DNA from: JBGPGW01 sp046349515
GTDB lineage: Bacteria; Pseudomonadota; Alphaproteobacteria; CADEGL01
Assembly (NCBI GenBank): GCA_046349515.1
Contig: JAXMCE010000010.1
Location: 1 to 64,000 of the forward strand
Reading direction: 5' to 3'
DNA: 64,000 nt
Each line of letters opens with the position of its first letter. Positions within the stretch are counted from its first letter, which is position 1. Below the pieces are notes generated by a model. That model was not told the origin of the DNA and made no database searches. It saw only the letters and a list, made by a program, of their open reading frames with translations. Shown piece by piece: positions 33,783-42,256 of this stretch. The position numbers and the translations under genes are program-made.

Positions 33783-33797
33783 TGGCCCAGGGTTTGC
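33783..33797 (+). promoter_or_regulatory. Sigma-54 promoter of fliK-flgD-flgE
   Basis: TGGCCCAGGGTTTGC, GG-N10-GC spacing with an intact TTGC. The predicted start lies near 33809, 23 bp before the fliK ATG. Confidence 0.8.
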
Positions 33798-33831
33798 TCA
33801 GCCCGTCCTTGAGTAAGGCTATGGATGACCC

Positions 33832-35478
33832 ATGACCGTTGGATCGATTGAGCAAGCCCACACGAGCGGCACGCGCCCGGGCACCGAGACGAATGGAGCC
33901 GGCGACGACGCCGGTGTCTTTGCCATGCTGATGGCCACGCTCGGCGTCGCCCTGCAACCGGTCAATCCCGCAGGCAACGCGGCGGGAGACACCGCACTCC
34001 TCACCGACCCTTCGATCGCAGGCGCCGGCAGCCCCGCGACACCGGGCATCGCAACACTGCCTCAGAATGCGATTCCCTGTGGCGCGATGCCGACGGTCCC
34101 CACCACCGACATTCCAACACCAGGCAACCTCGTGCCGGCTCGGTCGCAGGCGGACGCAACCCTCACGCCAGGACAGCCGATCGGCTCGAACGTCGCCGGT
34201 GCGGATCGTCTCACGGATGTGCCCAAGGCCTCTGCCGGCCCAGAGCAGGCCGGCACACCCACCCCGACGATCGAAGCATCGAACCCGACCGCGACGGCAT
34301 CAAGCCAGGTGCCCGCACCGCCAGAGCATTCGATCGCGTTCGCTCTCTCCAACCCCGTGTCAGCGCCGTCGGATGCGACCGCCGATCAGAAGGTAAGCGC
34401 GGCGCCGCGCCCAACCGCTCCGGCAGCGATCGACGGCCAGTCCGTGCCCGCTCCCTCCGTCGCGCAGATGGCGGGCGAATCGAAGGAAGAGACCTCTCCG
34501 CAAGATCCCGCCTCGGTCCGTGAGGCAGCCGCGTCGGCCCAATCGACCGCCGACGGGACGGCCCGCGGCATCGATACCGCGTCGGTGACATCGCTCGCGG
34601 TGACAATGGAACCAGCCCACCCCGCTCCGTCGCCCACGGTCAAACGCATGCGCGAGACATCGACGACTCCCGCGGCCGTCTCGACGGCATCCGCTCGCGA
34701 GTCGGAGAAGTCGACGGCCGAGCCGTCAAGTGAGGCCGCACCGGATGCCGCGGGCCGCCACACCGATCACCACATGGCGGGGACCGAACAGCCGTCCAAC
34801 GCACTCGCGCTCCTCGACGCCGGCGCGAAAGCCGAGCACGGCGCTGACCGAGCCAAGACCATGGCAGCGATCGCGGATCATCCGATACCGGCCGTCTCCG
34901 TGGCTACGCCTGTCGACGACGGCTCGCCACTCAAGGACGGCGGCAACCAGATCAACGCCGTCGAGGCGCGCTCCAGTGACTCCGGCGTGCCGTCCCATGC
35001 CGGTGTGAACACCGACACGGCGCCGGTTCGTCCCGAACCGCAGGCGCCCCACGCGGCGACCGCCGAGCGCGTCGCGCTCCAGCACGTGAGCGCCCACATC
35101 ACCCGCGCGATCGCCGAAGGCACCGACCGATTGAGCCTCCAGCTCGCGCCGGCCGAACTCGGCCGCATCGACATCGCGCTCGACGTCCGCGACGATGGAC
35201 AGGTGCACGCCGCGGTGCGGGCCGACAATCCGGCGACGCTCGACCTTCTGCAGCGTGATGCGCGGAATCTCGAGCGCGCCCTCGAATCCGCCGGCCTGCG
35301 CGCCGAACCCGGCTCCCTCAGCTTCAGCCTGAGGAACGACGGCCGACAGAACCAGACCTTCAACCCCTTCCAGCGCGGCGAGAGCGACACGGGCGCCCCG
35401 GTGGATGACGCGATCCCCGTGACAGCCGCGACGGACCATCGAGTCGTCGCCCGCGGCCTTGTCGATCTTACGATCTAG
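33832..35478 (+). CDS. fliK: Flagellar hook-length control protein FliK
   Basis: Molecular ruler and export substrate switch, 548 residues. The N-terminal ~390 residues are Ala/Pro/Ser/Thr-rich and unstructured, as in FliK. The C-terminal Flg_hook domain spans about 405-510: ERVALQHVSAHITRAIAEGTDRL, LQLAPAELGRIDIALDVRDDG, NPATLDLLQRDARNLERALESAGL. It leads the hook operon with flgD and flgE, whose length it controls. A second FliK-like gene lies at 48398. Confidence 0.9.
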   Translation: MTVGSIEQAHTSGTRPGTETNGAGDDAGVFAMLMATLGVALQPVNPAGNAAGDTALLTDPSIAGAGSPATPGIATLPQNAIPCGAMPTVPTTDIPTPGNLVPARSQADATLTPGQPIGSNVAGADRLTDVPKASAGPEQAGTPTPTIEASNPTATASSQVPAPPEHSIAFALSNPVSAPSDATADQKVSAAPRPTAPAAIDGQSVPAPSVAQMAGESKEETSPQDPASVREAAASAQSTADGTARGIDTASVTSLAVTMEPAHPAPSPTVKRMRETSTTPAAVSTASARESEKSTAEPSSEAAPDAAGRHTDHHMAGTEQPSNALALLDAGAKAEHGADRAKTMAAIADHPIPAVSVATPVDDGSPLKDGGNQINAVEARSSDSGVPSHAGVNTDTAPVRPEPQAPHAATAERVALQHVSAHITRAIAEGTDRLSLQLAPAELGRIDIALDVRDDGQVHAAVRADNPATLDLLQRDARNLERALESAGLRAEPGSLSFSLRNDGRQNQTFNPFQRGESDTGAPVDDAIPVTAATDHRVVARGLVDLTI

Positions 35479-35517
35479 CCGACATCAGCGCACCGACCGA
35501 GCGAGGAGCAACACACG

Positions 35518-36213
35518 ATGGACGTCACCTCCACGAGCAACACGGCAACCGCCAGTCAGTCGGCCGCCAAGACAGGCAACGGCGCGACGAAGTTCACGGC
35601 GGACCTCAACACGTTCCTCAAGCTGTTGACGACGCAGCTCAAGAATCAGGATCCGACCAAGCCGCTCGATCCCAATGAATTCACCCAGCAGCTCGTCCAG
35701 TTCAGTTCGGTCGAGCAACAGATCAACATGAACTCGAAACTGGACAGCCTGATCGCGGTCCAGAAATCGGCGGAGACGCTGGCCGCCTCGAACTACCTGG
35801 GCACGACGGTCGAAGCCAATGGCAGCTCGATGCCGTTGCAAAACGGCAATGGCGCCTTCACCTACACCCTCGACAAGAACGCCGACGTGACCACCATTTC
35901 GATCCGAGACAGCGCCGGCCGGCTCGTCTACACCGGCGCAGGCTCGACCGACTCCGGCAAGCACAGCTTCACCTGGGACGGCAAGACCACCAGCGGGGTC
36001 CAGATGCCCGACGGCACATACGCAGTCAGCGTGAATGCCGTCGCCGACAAATCGCCCGTGTCGACCAAGCTTGGAATTATCGGCCAGGTCACCGGCATCG
36101 GCCGCTCGTCCGACGACAAGATCAGCCTGTCCGTCGGCGGCGTGTCCGTCCCACTCGACCAATTGATTGAAGTCAGGAAGACACCGGCGCCCACGACGGG
36201 AACCGGTCAATAG
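35518..36213 (+). CDS. flgD: Hook assembly scaffold protein FlgD
   Basis: Hook cap that guides FlgE polymerisation, 231 residues. The N-terminal FlgD motif is clear: FLKLLTTQLKNQDPTKPLDPNEFTQQLVQFSSVEQQINMN. A Tudor-like/FLG_Ig region follows with HSFTWDGKTTSGVQMPDGTYAVSV. It lies 39 bp after fliK, behind a GAGGAG site. Confidence 0.95.
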   Translation: MDVTSTSNTATASQSAAKTGNGATKFTADLNTFLKLLTTQLKNQDPTKPLDPNEFTQQLVQFSSVEQQINMNSKLDSLIAVQKSAETLAASNYLGTTVEANGSSMPLQNGNGAFTYTLDKNADVTTISIRDSAGRLVYTGAGSTDSGKHSFTWDGKTTSGVQMPDGTYAVSVNAVADKSPVSTKLGIIGQVTGIGRSSDDKISLSVGGVSVPLDQLIEVRKTPAPTTGTGQ

Positions 36214-36264
36214 GCACAGCGATCACCCACGGTCGCACGCCATCTCAAGAAGAGAGAGGATCAC

Positions 36265-37848
36265 ATGAGTCTGTTTGGAGCTATGGTGTCCGGCATCTCG
36301 GCGTTGAGCGCCCAGAGCCAGCAGCTTGGAATTATTTCCGACAACATCTCGAACGTGAACACGGTCGGCTACAAGTCGAGCGACTCGCGTTTCTCGTCGC
36401 TCGTCACCTCCCAGGCGAGCTCCACGTCGTATTCGCCCGGCGGCGTGCGCTCCAACCCGGTGACTTATGTCGACCGCCAGGGCCTGCTGCAGGTCTCCGA
36501 ATCGCCGACAGACATCGCCCTCAACGGCGATGGCATGCTCGTCGTGAGCTCCAGCACGACGGGGGCAACGCGCGAGTTCCTCTACACGCGCGCCGGCTCC
36601 TTCACGACCGACAAGAACGGCAATCTCATCAACACCGCCGGCTACTACCTCCAGGGCTGGCGCACGGACAACAACGGCATTCCCCTCACGTCGAACCTCT
36701 CGGTGCTTAACGGGCTCGAGACCCTCAACGTCAATGGCCTCGCCGGCAACGCGACCGCCACATCGAAGATCGATCTTCAGGGCAACCTGCCGGCCACGGC
36801 CGTCAACGGCGATACGCACCAGATCACCGTTCAGATGTACGATGCCCTCGGCGTCGCGCACAACATCACCTATTCCTTCACGAAGACGAACTACGACAAT
36901 ACCTGGACGATGGCCGCGTCCAACCCGACGCTCGCGAACGATGCGACCCAGACGACGGGAACGACGACCTTCACCGCCACTGGCGACAATCAGGAACTGT
37001 CGGCCGCCGTCGTCAATCCGGCCGCGGTGCTCAACACCGCCAACAGCTTCAACGCGACCACTTCAGGCTCGTTCGAGCTCAATGGAACCACGATCACCTA
37101 CAACGTCGCGACGGACACGCTCAATTCGCTCGCAAGCAAGATCACGGCCGCCAACATTCCCGGCGTCACGGTGACCGTGACCGGCGCCAACAAGCTCCAG
37201 ATCGACTCGACGCTGGAGCCCATCACGGTCGCCAACGATACGGGCGACTTGGTGGCGGCCATGGGCCTTGCCTCGAGCTCGACGACCACCTTCACGCCCG
37301 TTGTACGGTTCACCTCGACCGGCGCCCTCAATCACGTGAGCGCCGCGACCGTCAACATCGCGAGCTGGACGACCGGTGCCGCCAACAGCTCCATCACGCT
37401 CAACTTCGGCTCGAGCAACGCGACGGATGGCCTGACCCAGTTCTCCGACAAGTTCATCATCAAGGGGACCAAGCAGAACGGCGTGCCCTTCGGCTTCTTC
37501 CAGGGCATCGCGATCGCCGAGGACGGGATCGTCACGGCGCGCTTCGACAACGGCCAGCAGCAGAAGATCTTCAAGATCCCTGTCGCCACCTTCCCCAACG
37601 CGAACGGCCTCGGCGCGCGCAACGGCAACGCGTTCGTCGAATCCGACCGGTCGGGGTCCTTCATCCTCCAGTCGGCGGGGGCCGGCGGCGCCGCGAAGAT
37701 CGCGCCGTCATCCTTGGAAGGATCGACGGTCGACCTCGCCGCCGAGTTCACGGCCATGATCGTGACGCAACGCGCCTATGCGGCGAGTTCGCGCGTGATC
37801 AGCACCGCCGACAACATGCTCGAGGAGCTGATCCGGATCGGCCGTTAA
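36265..37848 (+). CDS. flgE: Flagellar hook protein FlgE
   Basis: Hook subunit, 527 residues. N-terminus MSLFGAMVSGISALSAQ with DNISNVNTVGYKSS; FlgE/F/G motif DIALNGDGMLVV; FLYTRAGSFTTDKNGNL; C-terminus VDLAAEFTAMIVTQRAYAASSRVIST and LEELIRIGR. Residues about 268-336 form an inserted flagellin-IN-like module (GSFELNGTTITYNV...NDTGDLVAAMGL) closely like those in FliD. AAGAGAGAGG upstream is the ribosome site. The unit ends at the hairpin 37882-37920. Confidence 0.94.
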   Translation: MSLFGAMVSGISALSAQSQQLGIISDNISNVNTVGYKSSDSRFSSLVTSQASSTSYSPGGVRSNPVTYVDRQGLLQVSESPTDIALNGDGMLVVSSSTTGATREFLYTRAGSFTTDKNGNLINTAGYYLQGWRTDNNGIPLTSNLSVLNGLETLNVNGLAGNATATSKIDLQGNLPATAVNGDTHQITVQMYDALGVAHNITYSFTKTNYDNTWTMAASNPTLANDATQTTGTTTFTATGDNQELSAAVVNPAAVLNTANSFNATTSGSFELNGTTITYNVATDTLNSLASKITAANIPGVTVTVTGANKLQIDSTLEPITVANDTGDLVAAMGLASSSTTTFTPVVRFTSTGALNHVSAATVNIASWTTGAANSSITLNFGSSNATDGLTQFSDKFIIKGTKQNGVPFGFFQGIAIAEDGIVTARFDNGQQQKIFKIPVATFPNANGLGARNGNAFVESDRSGSFILQSAGAGGAAKIAPSSLEGSTVDLAAEFTAMIVTQRAYAASSRVISTADNMLEELIRIGR

Positions 37849-37970
37849 TCCCGGTCTTAACGCCCGTCTTAACGAATGAATCGCCATCCCCGCGGGTCTT
37901 AGAGCCTTCCGGGGATGGCGGGTTCACCATCGTTAACTGGCTGTTTTAGCGGATTTTTAAATGCATCCGC
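37846..37970 (+). promoter_or_regulatory. sciP upstream region: TTAA half-sites and a dyad
   Basis: TTAA half-sites occur at 37846, 37857 and 37869, each separated by 8 bases, one more than the CtrA optimum. A further TTAA-N7-TTTT lies at 37933-37947, and GCGGAT-N10-ATCCGC at 37949-37970. CtrA control of sciP is expected from Caulobacter, but no perfect box is present, so the exact operator is unclear. Confidence 0.35.
37882..37920 (+). terminator. Hairpin after flgE
   Basis: CGCCATCCCCG and CGGGGATGGCG form a perfect 11-bp stem with a 17-base loop, 34 bp after flgE. It separates the hook operon from sciP. No T-run follows. Confidence 0.6.
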
Positions 37971-38016
37971 TTAGTCTCGGCCGCAGTCGACCACGTTCGT
38001 CTTGGAGAAAAGCGGG

Positions 38017-38328
38017 ATGCCCGCTGACCACCATAACCGCCCTCAGCAGGTGATCGGGCCCGCCGGCCAGCCGCTCACGCGCGGCGATTTGCCGCCGCCC
38101 GGCACGCGGCGCTGGGTGATCCGCCGGAAGGCCGAAGTCGTCGCCGGCGTCAGGGGCGGCTTGCTCACGCTGGAAGAGGCGTGCGAGCGGTACTCGCTGT
38201 CGGTCGAGGAGTTCTTGTCCTGGCAGCGTGCAATCGATCGCTACGGCCTCCTCGGTTTGCGCACGACGCGCATCCAGAGCTATCGCGAGACCACGCCCGG
38301 CCCCACCGAGGGAACGGTCGACGCTTAA
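38017..38328 (+). CDS. sciP: CtrA inhibitor SciP (DUF1153)
   Basis: Small helix-turn-helix protein that in Caulobacter antagonises CtrA-activated transcription. 103 residues; the conserved core RRWVIRRKAEVVAGVRGG, then LTLEEACERYSLSVEEFLSW and RYGLLGLRTTRIQSYR, identifies DUF1153. Start 38017 has GGAG 9 bp upstream; an in-frame TTG at 38002 is less likely. It sits directly upstream of the fliF-flbD operon, a probable CtrA target. Confidence 0.93.
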   Translation: MPADHHNRPQQVIGPAGQPLTRGDLPPPGTRRWVIRRKAEVVAGVRGGLLTLEEACERYSLSVEEFLSWQRAIDRYGLLGLRTTRIQSYRETTPGPTEGTVDA

Positions 38329-38343
38329 TCCGGCCCGCCGCCT

Positions 38344-38391
38344 CGGCAGCCGCTACCCGGCAAAATCTGCCTGGTCTTAACTGGTTCTTCA
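38344..38391 (+). promoter_or_regulatory. fliF promoter region: ftr-like dyads next to CtrA-like box
   Basis: CGGCAG-CCG-CTACCC (38344-38358) abuts CGGCAA-AAT-CTGCCT (38358-38372). Five bases later TTAACTGGTTCTTCA (38377-38391) fits TTAA-N7-TTAA with one mismatch. There is no sigma-54 promoter here. This matches Caulobacter fliF, where CtrA activates and FlbD represses through an ftr site. Confidence 0.65.
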
Positions 38392-38466
38392 CCGCACGCA
38401 CCTACGCTCTGATCACGCCGCAACGGCCACGTTCGCGGCCACGGATCAACTCGATCGGAGCGCCTC

Positions 38467-40173
38467 TTGAATCCGTTTCTTGAGAATCTGAAGCGGCTCG
38501 GAGTCGTCCGCCTCGCCATCCTCGGTGCGACCGGACTCGGCCTCATCGGCATGATCATGCTCATCGCGTCGCGGCTGAGCGCGCCGAACATGGCGCTGCT
38601 CTACAGCGACCTCGAGCTCGACGACAGCGGCCAGATCGTCGCCAAACTCGAATCGATGGGCGTGCCCTATCAGCTCCGCGGCGACGGCTCGCAGATCTTC
38701 GTCCCGTCCGACCGCGCGCTCCAGCTGCGCGTCACCCTGGCGCATGACGGACTGCCCGGCAGCGGTTCGATCGGATACGAGATTTTCGACAAGTCCGGCG
38801 CTTTGGGCGCATCGAGTTTTGTCAATGATATCAATAGAGTACGCGCGCTGGAGGGCGAACTCTCCCGGACCATCCGGACCCTCTCCAATGTGCGCGCCGC
38901 CCGCGTCCATATCGTGCTGCCCCGGCGCGAGCTGTTCAGCCGCGAGAAGCAGGAGCCGAGCGCATCGATCGCCCTCCGGCTCAAGGGCTCGGACCAGCTC
39001 GGCCAGGCTCAGGTGCGCGCGATCCAGTCGCTCGTCGCGGCGGCCGTCCCCGGCCTGTCCGCGACACGCGTGTCGGTCGTCGATCACCACGGCAACCTGC
39101 TGGCGCGCGGCGCCCAGGACGGCAAGGAGGGTGAATCCGGCGCCGGCGCCGCCGAAGACATGAAGCGAAGCTATGAGCAGCGCCTGGCGCGCACGGTCGA
39201 GGAGCTCGTCGGGCGCACGATCGGCCAGGGCAAGGTCAAGGCCGAGGTCACGGCGGAGATGGATTTCGACCGCGTGACCTCGACCGCCGAGCTTTTCGAT
39301 CCCGAGAGCCAGGTCGTCCGCTCCACCCAGTCGACGCAGGAAGCCGCCGACACGAAGGATGGGTCGGATCGCGGCTCCGTCTCGGTGAGCGAGAATCTTC
39401 CGAGCAACGAGGCGCAGAACGCCAACAGCCCCCGCAACAGCAACACGACGTCGAAATCCGAAGAGGTCGTGAACTACGAAATCTCGAAGACGGTCAAGAA
39501 TCACGTCCACGAGACCGGCAGCGTGAAGCGCCTGTCGGTCGCCGTCCTCGTCGACGGGAAATACGCGAACGGCACCGACGGACAGAAGGCCTACCAGCCG
39601 CAGGATCAGGCCACGCTCGATCAGATCACCACGCTCGTCAAATCCGCCGTCGGGTTCGATGCCAAGCGCGGTGACACGATCGAGGTCGTGAACATGCAGT
39701 TCGCCGAGCCCGATGCGATGTCGGACAGCGGGGGATCGTTCCTCGACGGCATCAGTTTCTCGAACTATCTGCACCTCGCGGAGACGATCGTCCTTCTCAT
39801 CGTCAGTCTCATGGCGCTCCTGCTCGTCGTGCGCCCGGCCCTAAAGCGCCTGACGGGAACCGAAGTCGCTGCGATCGGCTCTCCCGACCAGCCGCAGCTG
39901 GCGGCTCCCGCCGGCACGGCTCAACTCGCCGCGCCGCATGCGCAAGCGCAGGCGCTCCCCGGCGCCGCACCGCACGCGCAAGCGCTCCCCAGCGCCGGCG
40001 CGCCCGCGGCGCTCGCGCCGCCAGACGAGGTCGTTCCCGACGAGATGATCGACATCCAAAACATCGAAGGCCGCGTCCGCGCGTCCTCCGTCAAGAAGAT
40101 CAGTGAGATCGTCGAACGGCACCCCACCGAAACCGCGAACATCATCCGCGGCTGGATGATCGAGCAAACCTGA
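38467..40173 (+). CDS. fliF: Flagellar MS-ring protein FliF
   Basis: Inner-membrane ring that nucleates the basal body, 568 residues. Start codon is TTG with GGAG 7 bp upstream. Two membrane segments: about residues 14-36 (VRLAILGATGLGLIGMIMLI) and about 436-458 (LAETIVLLIVSLMALLLVVRP). Periplasmic ring motifs include ALLYSDLELDDSGQIVAKLE and LEGELSRTIRTLSNVRAARVHIVLP. The C-terminus (IIRGWMIEQT) binds FliG. An Ala/Pro/Gln-rich linker of about 50 residues with repeated AQALP precedes it. First gene of the fliF operon. Confidence 0.96.
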   Translation: MNPFLENLKRLGVVRLAILGATGLGLIGMIMLIASRLSAPNMALLYSDLELDDSGQIVAKLESMGVPYQLRGDGSQIFVPSDRALQLRVTLAHDGLPGSGSIGYEIFDKSGALGASSFVNDINRVRALEGELSRTIRTLSNVRAARVHIVLPRRELFSREKQEPSASIALRLKGSDQLGQAQVRAIQSLVAAAVPGLSATRVSVVDHHGNLLARGAQDGKEGESGAGAAEDMKRSYEQRLARTVEELVGRTIGQGKVKAEVTAEMDFDRVTSTAELFDPESQVVRSTQSTQEAADTKDGSDRGSVSVSENLPSNEAQNANSPRNSNTTSKSEEVVNYEISKTVKNHVHETGSVKRLSVAVLVDGKYANGTDGQKAYQPQDQATLDQITTLVKSAVGFDAKRGDTIEVVNMQFAEPDAMSDSGGSFLDGISFSNYLHLAETIVLLIVSLMALLLVVRPALKRLTGTEVAAIGSPDQPQLAAPAGTAQLAAPHAQAQALPGAAPHAQALPSAGAPAALAPPDEVVPDEMIDIQNIEGRVRASSVKKISEIVERHPTETANIIRGWMIEQT

Positions 40174-40187
40174 GACCCTGAACACCC

Positions 40188-41207
40188 ATGGCACCCGTCA
40201 AATCAGACTTCCGCCGGCTGACCGGTCCCGACAAGGCCGCGATCCTCATGCTGGCGCTCAACGAGGACAAGGCGTCCAAGATCTTCGAGCAGCTCCAGGA
40301 GGACGAGATCAAGGAGATCTCGCAGGCCATGGCCAGCCTCGGCGGCGTGAAATCCGAGGTCGTCGAAGACCTCTTCGCCGACTTCACCACGCGCATCACG
40401 TCGACGGGAACCGTCCTCGGCAACATCGAGAATACCGAGCGTCTGCTCCGCAAAGTCCTCAAGAACGAAAAGGTCGACGCGATCATGGAGGAAATCCGTG
40501 GTCCCGCAGGCCGCACGATGTGGGACAAGCTCGGAAACGTGAACGAGGAGGTTCTCGCGAACTACCTCAAGAACGAGTATCCGCAGACGATCTCCGTCGT
40601 TATGTCGAAGATCAAGCCGGAGCACGCGGCGCGCGTCCTCAGCATCCTGCCCGAAGGCCTCGCGATGGAAGTCGTCGCACGCATGCTGCGCATGGAGGTC
40701 GTGCAGAAAGACGTGCTGAGCGACGTCGAGCGCACCCTGCGGACGGAATTCATGAGCAATCTCGCGCGGACCAATCGGCGCGACGCCCACGAAATGATGG
40801 CCGAGATCTTCAACAACTTGGACCGCACCAACGAATCGCGGTTCCTCCAGTCCCTGGAAGAGCGCAACAAGGATTCGGCCGAGCGCATCCGCGCGCTCAT
40901 GTTCACCTTCGAGGACCTGTCGCGGCTCGATGCGACGGGCGTCCAGACGCTCCTGCGCGGCGTCGACAAGAGCAAGCTCTCCCTCGCCCTCAAGGGCGCG
41001 ACCGATGGGTTGAAGAACCTCTTCTTCAGCAACATGTCGACCCGCGCCGCCAAGATGCTGCGCGAGGACATGCAGGCGCTCGGTCCCGTGCGCCTGCGCG
41101 AGGTCGACGAGTCGCAGATGTACATCGTCAATCTGGCCAAGGACCTGGCCGCCAAGGGCGAAATCGTCATCACCGACAGCAAGGGTGAAGACGAGCTCGT
41201 CTATTGA
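40188..41207 (+). CDS. fliG: Flagellar motor switch protein FliG
   Basis: C-ring protein that contacts FliF and the stators, 339 residues. N-terminal LTGPDKAAILMLALNEDKASKIFEQL, the middle-domain EHAARVLSILPE, and the torque helix LMFTFEDLSRLDATGVQTLLRGVDKSKLSLALKGA with charged residues are present, then MSTRAAKMLREDMQALGPVRLREVDESQ. It lies 14 bp after fliF. Confidence 0.97.
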   Translation: MAPVKSDFRRLTGPDKAAILMLALNEDKASKIFEQLQEDEIKEISQAMASLGGVKSEVVEDLFADFTTRITSTGTVLGNIENTERLLRKVLKNEKVDAIMEEIRGPAGRTMWDKLGNVNEEVLANYLKNEYPQTISVVMSKIKPEHAARVLSILPEGLAMEVVARMLRMEVVQKDVLSDVERTLRTEFMSNLARTNRRDAHEMMAEIFNNLDRTNESRFLQSLEERNKDSAERIRALMFTFEDLSRLDATGVQTLLRGVDKSKLSLALKGATDGLKNLFFSNMSTRAAKMLREDMQALGPVRLREVDESQMYIVNLAKDLAAKGEIVITDSKGEDELVY

Positions 41208-41223
41208 GGCTCGGCGAAACGGC

Positions 41224-41880
41224 ATGACGGCAAACGCAAAATTCCTGTTCGACGTCAATTTCGAGGAGCGCGGTCCGGGCGAGCGGCGCGAGCCGCGCTT
41301 CTCCGAAGCCGAGCTGGCTGCGGCCGAGGAGCGCGGACGGGACCGCGGCGCGGCCGAGGCCCGGACCGAGGCCGAGCACAAGACGGCGCAGGCGCTCACC
41401 ATGATTGCCGCCCAGATTCGCTCGCTCGCGGAAGCCCAGCGCGAATCGGCCGCCAAAGCCGAGCGGACGGCCATCGAGATTGCCGCCGCGATCATGCGCA
41501 AGGTCATGCCGAGCTATGCGGAGCACCACGGGTTGGCCGAAATCGAATCGACCGTCAAGGCGTGCCTCGCGCGCGTCCCCGATGAGCCGCGGGTGGTCGT
41601 GCGCGCGCCGGAATCCCTCCTCGACCATCTTCAATCGCGCATGGCCGAGATCGCCGCAAGTGCCGGCTTTCCGGGCGGCATCGCCCTTCTGGCCGATCAG
41701 AGACTCGGGCCGGCCGATTGCCGGGTCGAGTGGGCCGATGGTGGCGCCGACCGGGACACCGCCCGCCTGTGGGCGGATATCGATGCGGCCCTGGCGCGGG
41801 CCCTGACTCGACCGATCGAGAGCGCTCACCCGTCGGCAGCCCACGAAAGCAATGCATATCAAGGAGACGCACATGGCTGA
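41224..41880 (+). CDS. fliH: Flagellar assembly protein FliH (FlbE)
   Basis: Regulator and stator of the export ATPase FliI, 218 residues. The ATG at 41224 begins MTANAKFLFDVNFEE, the N-terminal motif of alphaproteobacterial FliH; a frame further upstream overlaps fliG. A helical coiled coil rich in Ala, Glu and Arg follows, then the V-ATPase-E-like end VVRAPESLLDHLQSRMAEIA and LADQRLGPADCRVEWADGG. The C-terminus overlaps fliN by 8 bp. Confidence 0.88.
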   Translation: MTANAKFLFDVNFEERGPGERREPRFSEAELAAAEERGRDRGAAEARTEAEHKTAQALTMIAAQIRSLAEAQRESAAKAERTAIEIAAAIMRKVMPSYAEHHGLAEIESTVKACLARVPDEPRVVVRAPESLLDHLQSRMAEIAASAGFPGGIALLADQRLGPADCRVEWADGGADRDTARLWADIDAALARALTRPIESAHPSAAHESNAYQGDAHG

Positions 41881-42247
41881 TGAAACAGTCACACCGGAGG
41901 GCGCGGCGGAGAATGCCGACGGCGCCTCGCTCAACCTGGCCGAAATGAACAACGGAAGCGGGGACACTGGCAGCGACGAAGCCGCGGCCGCCCGACGCTC
42001 CGCCAAGGATCTCGAGGCTGTCTATGACATCCCGGTGCAGGTTTCGGCCGTGCTCGGCCGCGCGACCCTCCAGGTTCACCAGCTTCTGAAGCTCGGACGC
42101 GGCGCCGTCGTCGAGCTCGATCGCAAGGTTGGCGAGGCGATCGACATCTACGTGAACAATCGGCTTGTCGCCCGTGGCGAGGTCGTCGTCGTGGACGAGC
42201 GCCTCGGCGTGACGATGACTGAAATCATCAAGAGCGACCGGAACTAG
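41873..42247 (+). CDS. fliN: Flagellar motor switch protein FliN
   Basis: C-ring and export-dock protein. From the ATG at 41873, preceded by AAGGAG, it has 124 residues: a disordered acidic N-terminus and a SpoA domain, AVYDIPVQVSAVLGRATLQVHQLLKLGRGAVVELDRKVGE, NNRLVARGEVVVVDERLGVTMTEI. An upstream in-frame ATG at 41852 lacks a good ribosome site. Confidence 0.95.
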   Translation: MADETVTPEGAAENADGASLNLAEMNNGSGDTGSDEAAAARRSAKDLEAVYDIPVQVSAVLGRATLQVHQLLKLGRGAVVELDRKVGEAIDIYVNNRLVARGEVVVVDERLGVTMTEIIKSDRN

Positions 42248-42256
42248 GACAATTCG

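Noticed and set aside
37846..37872. Triple TTAA as a CtrA array at sciP
   Set aside because: The half-sites are 8 bases apart instead of 7, and the first overlaps the flgE stop codon. Kept only as part of a low-confidence region.
39930..40020. Ala/Pro/Gln repeat in FliF as a possible frameshift or insertion
   Set aside because: The frame is intact and the C-terminal FliG-binding end is normal; FliF proteins often have a variable linker here.
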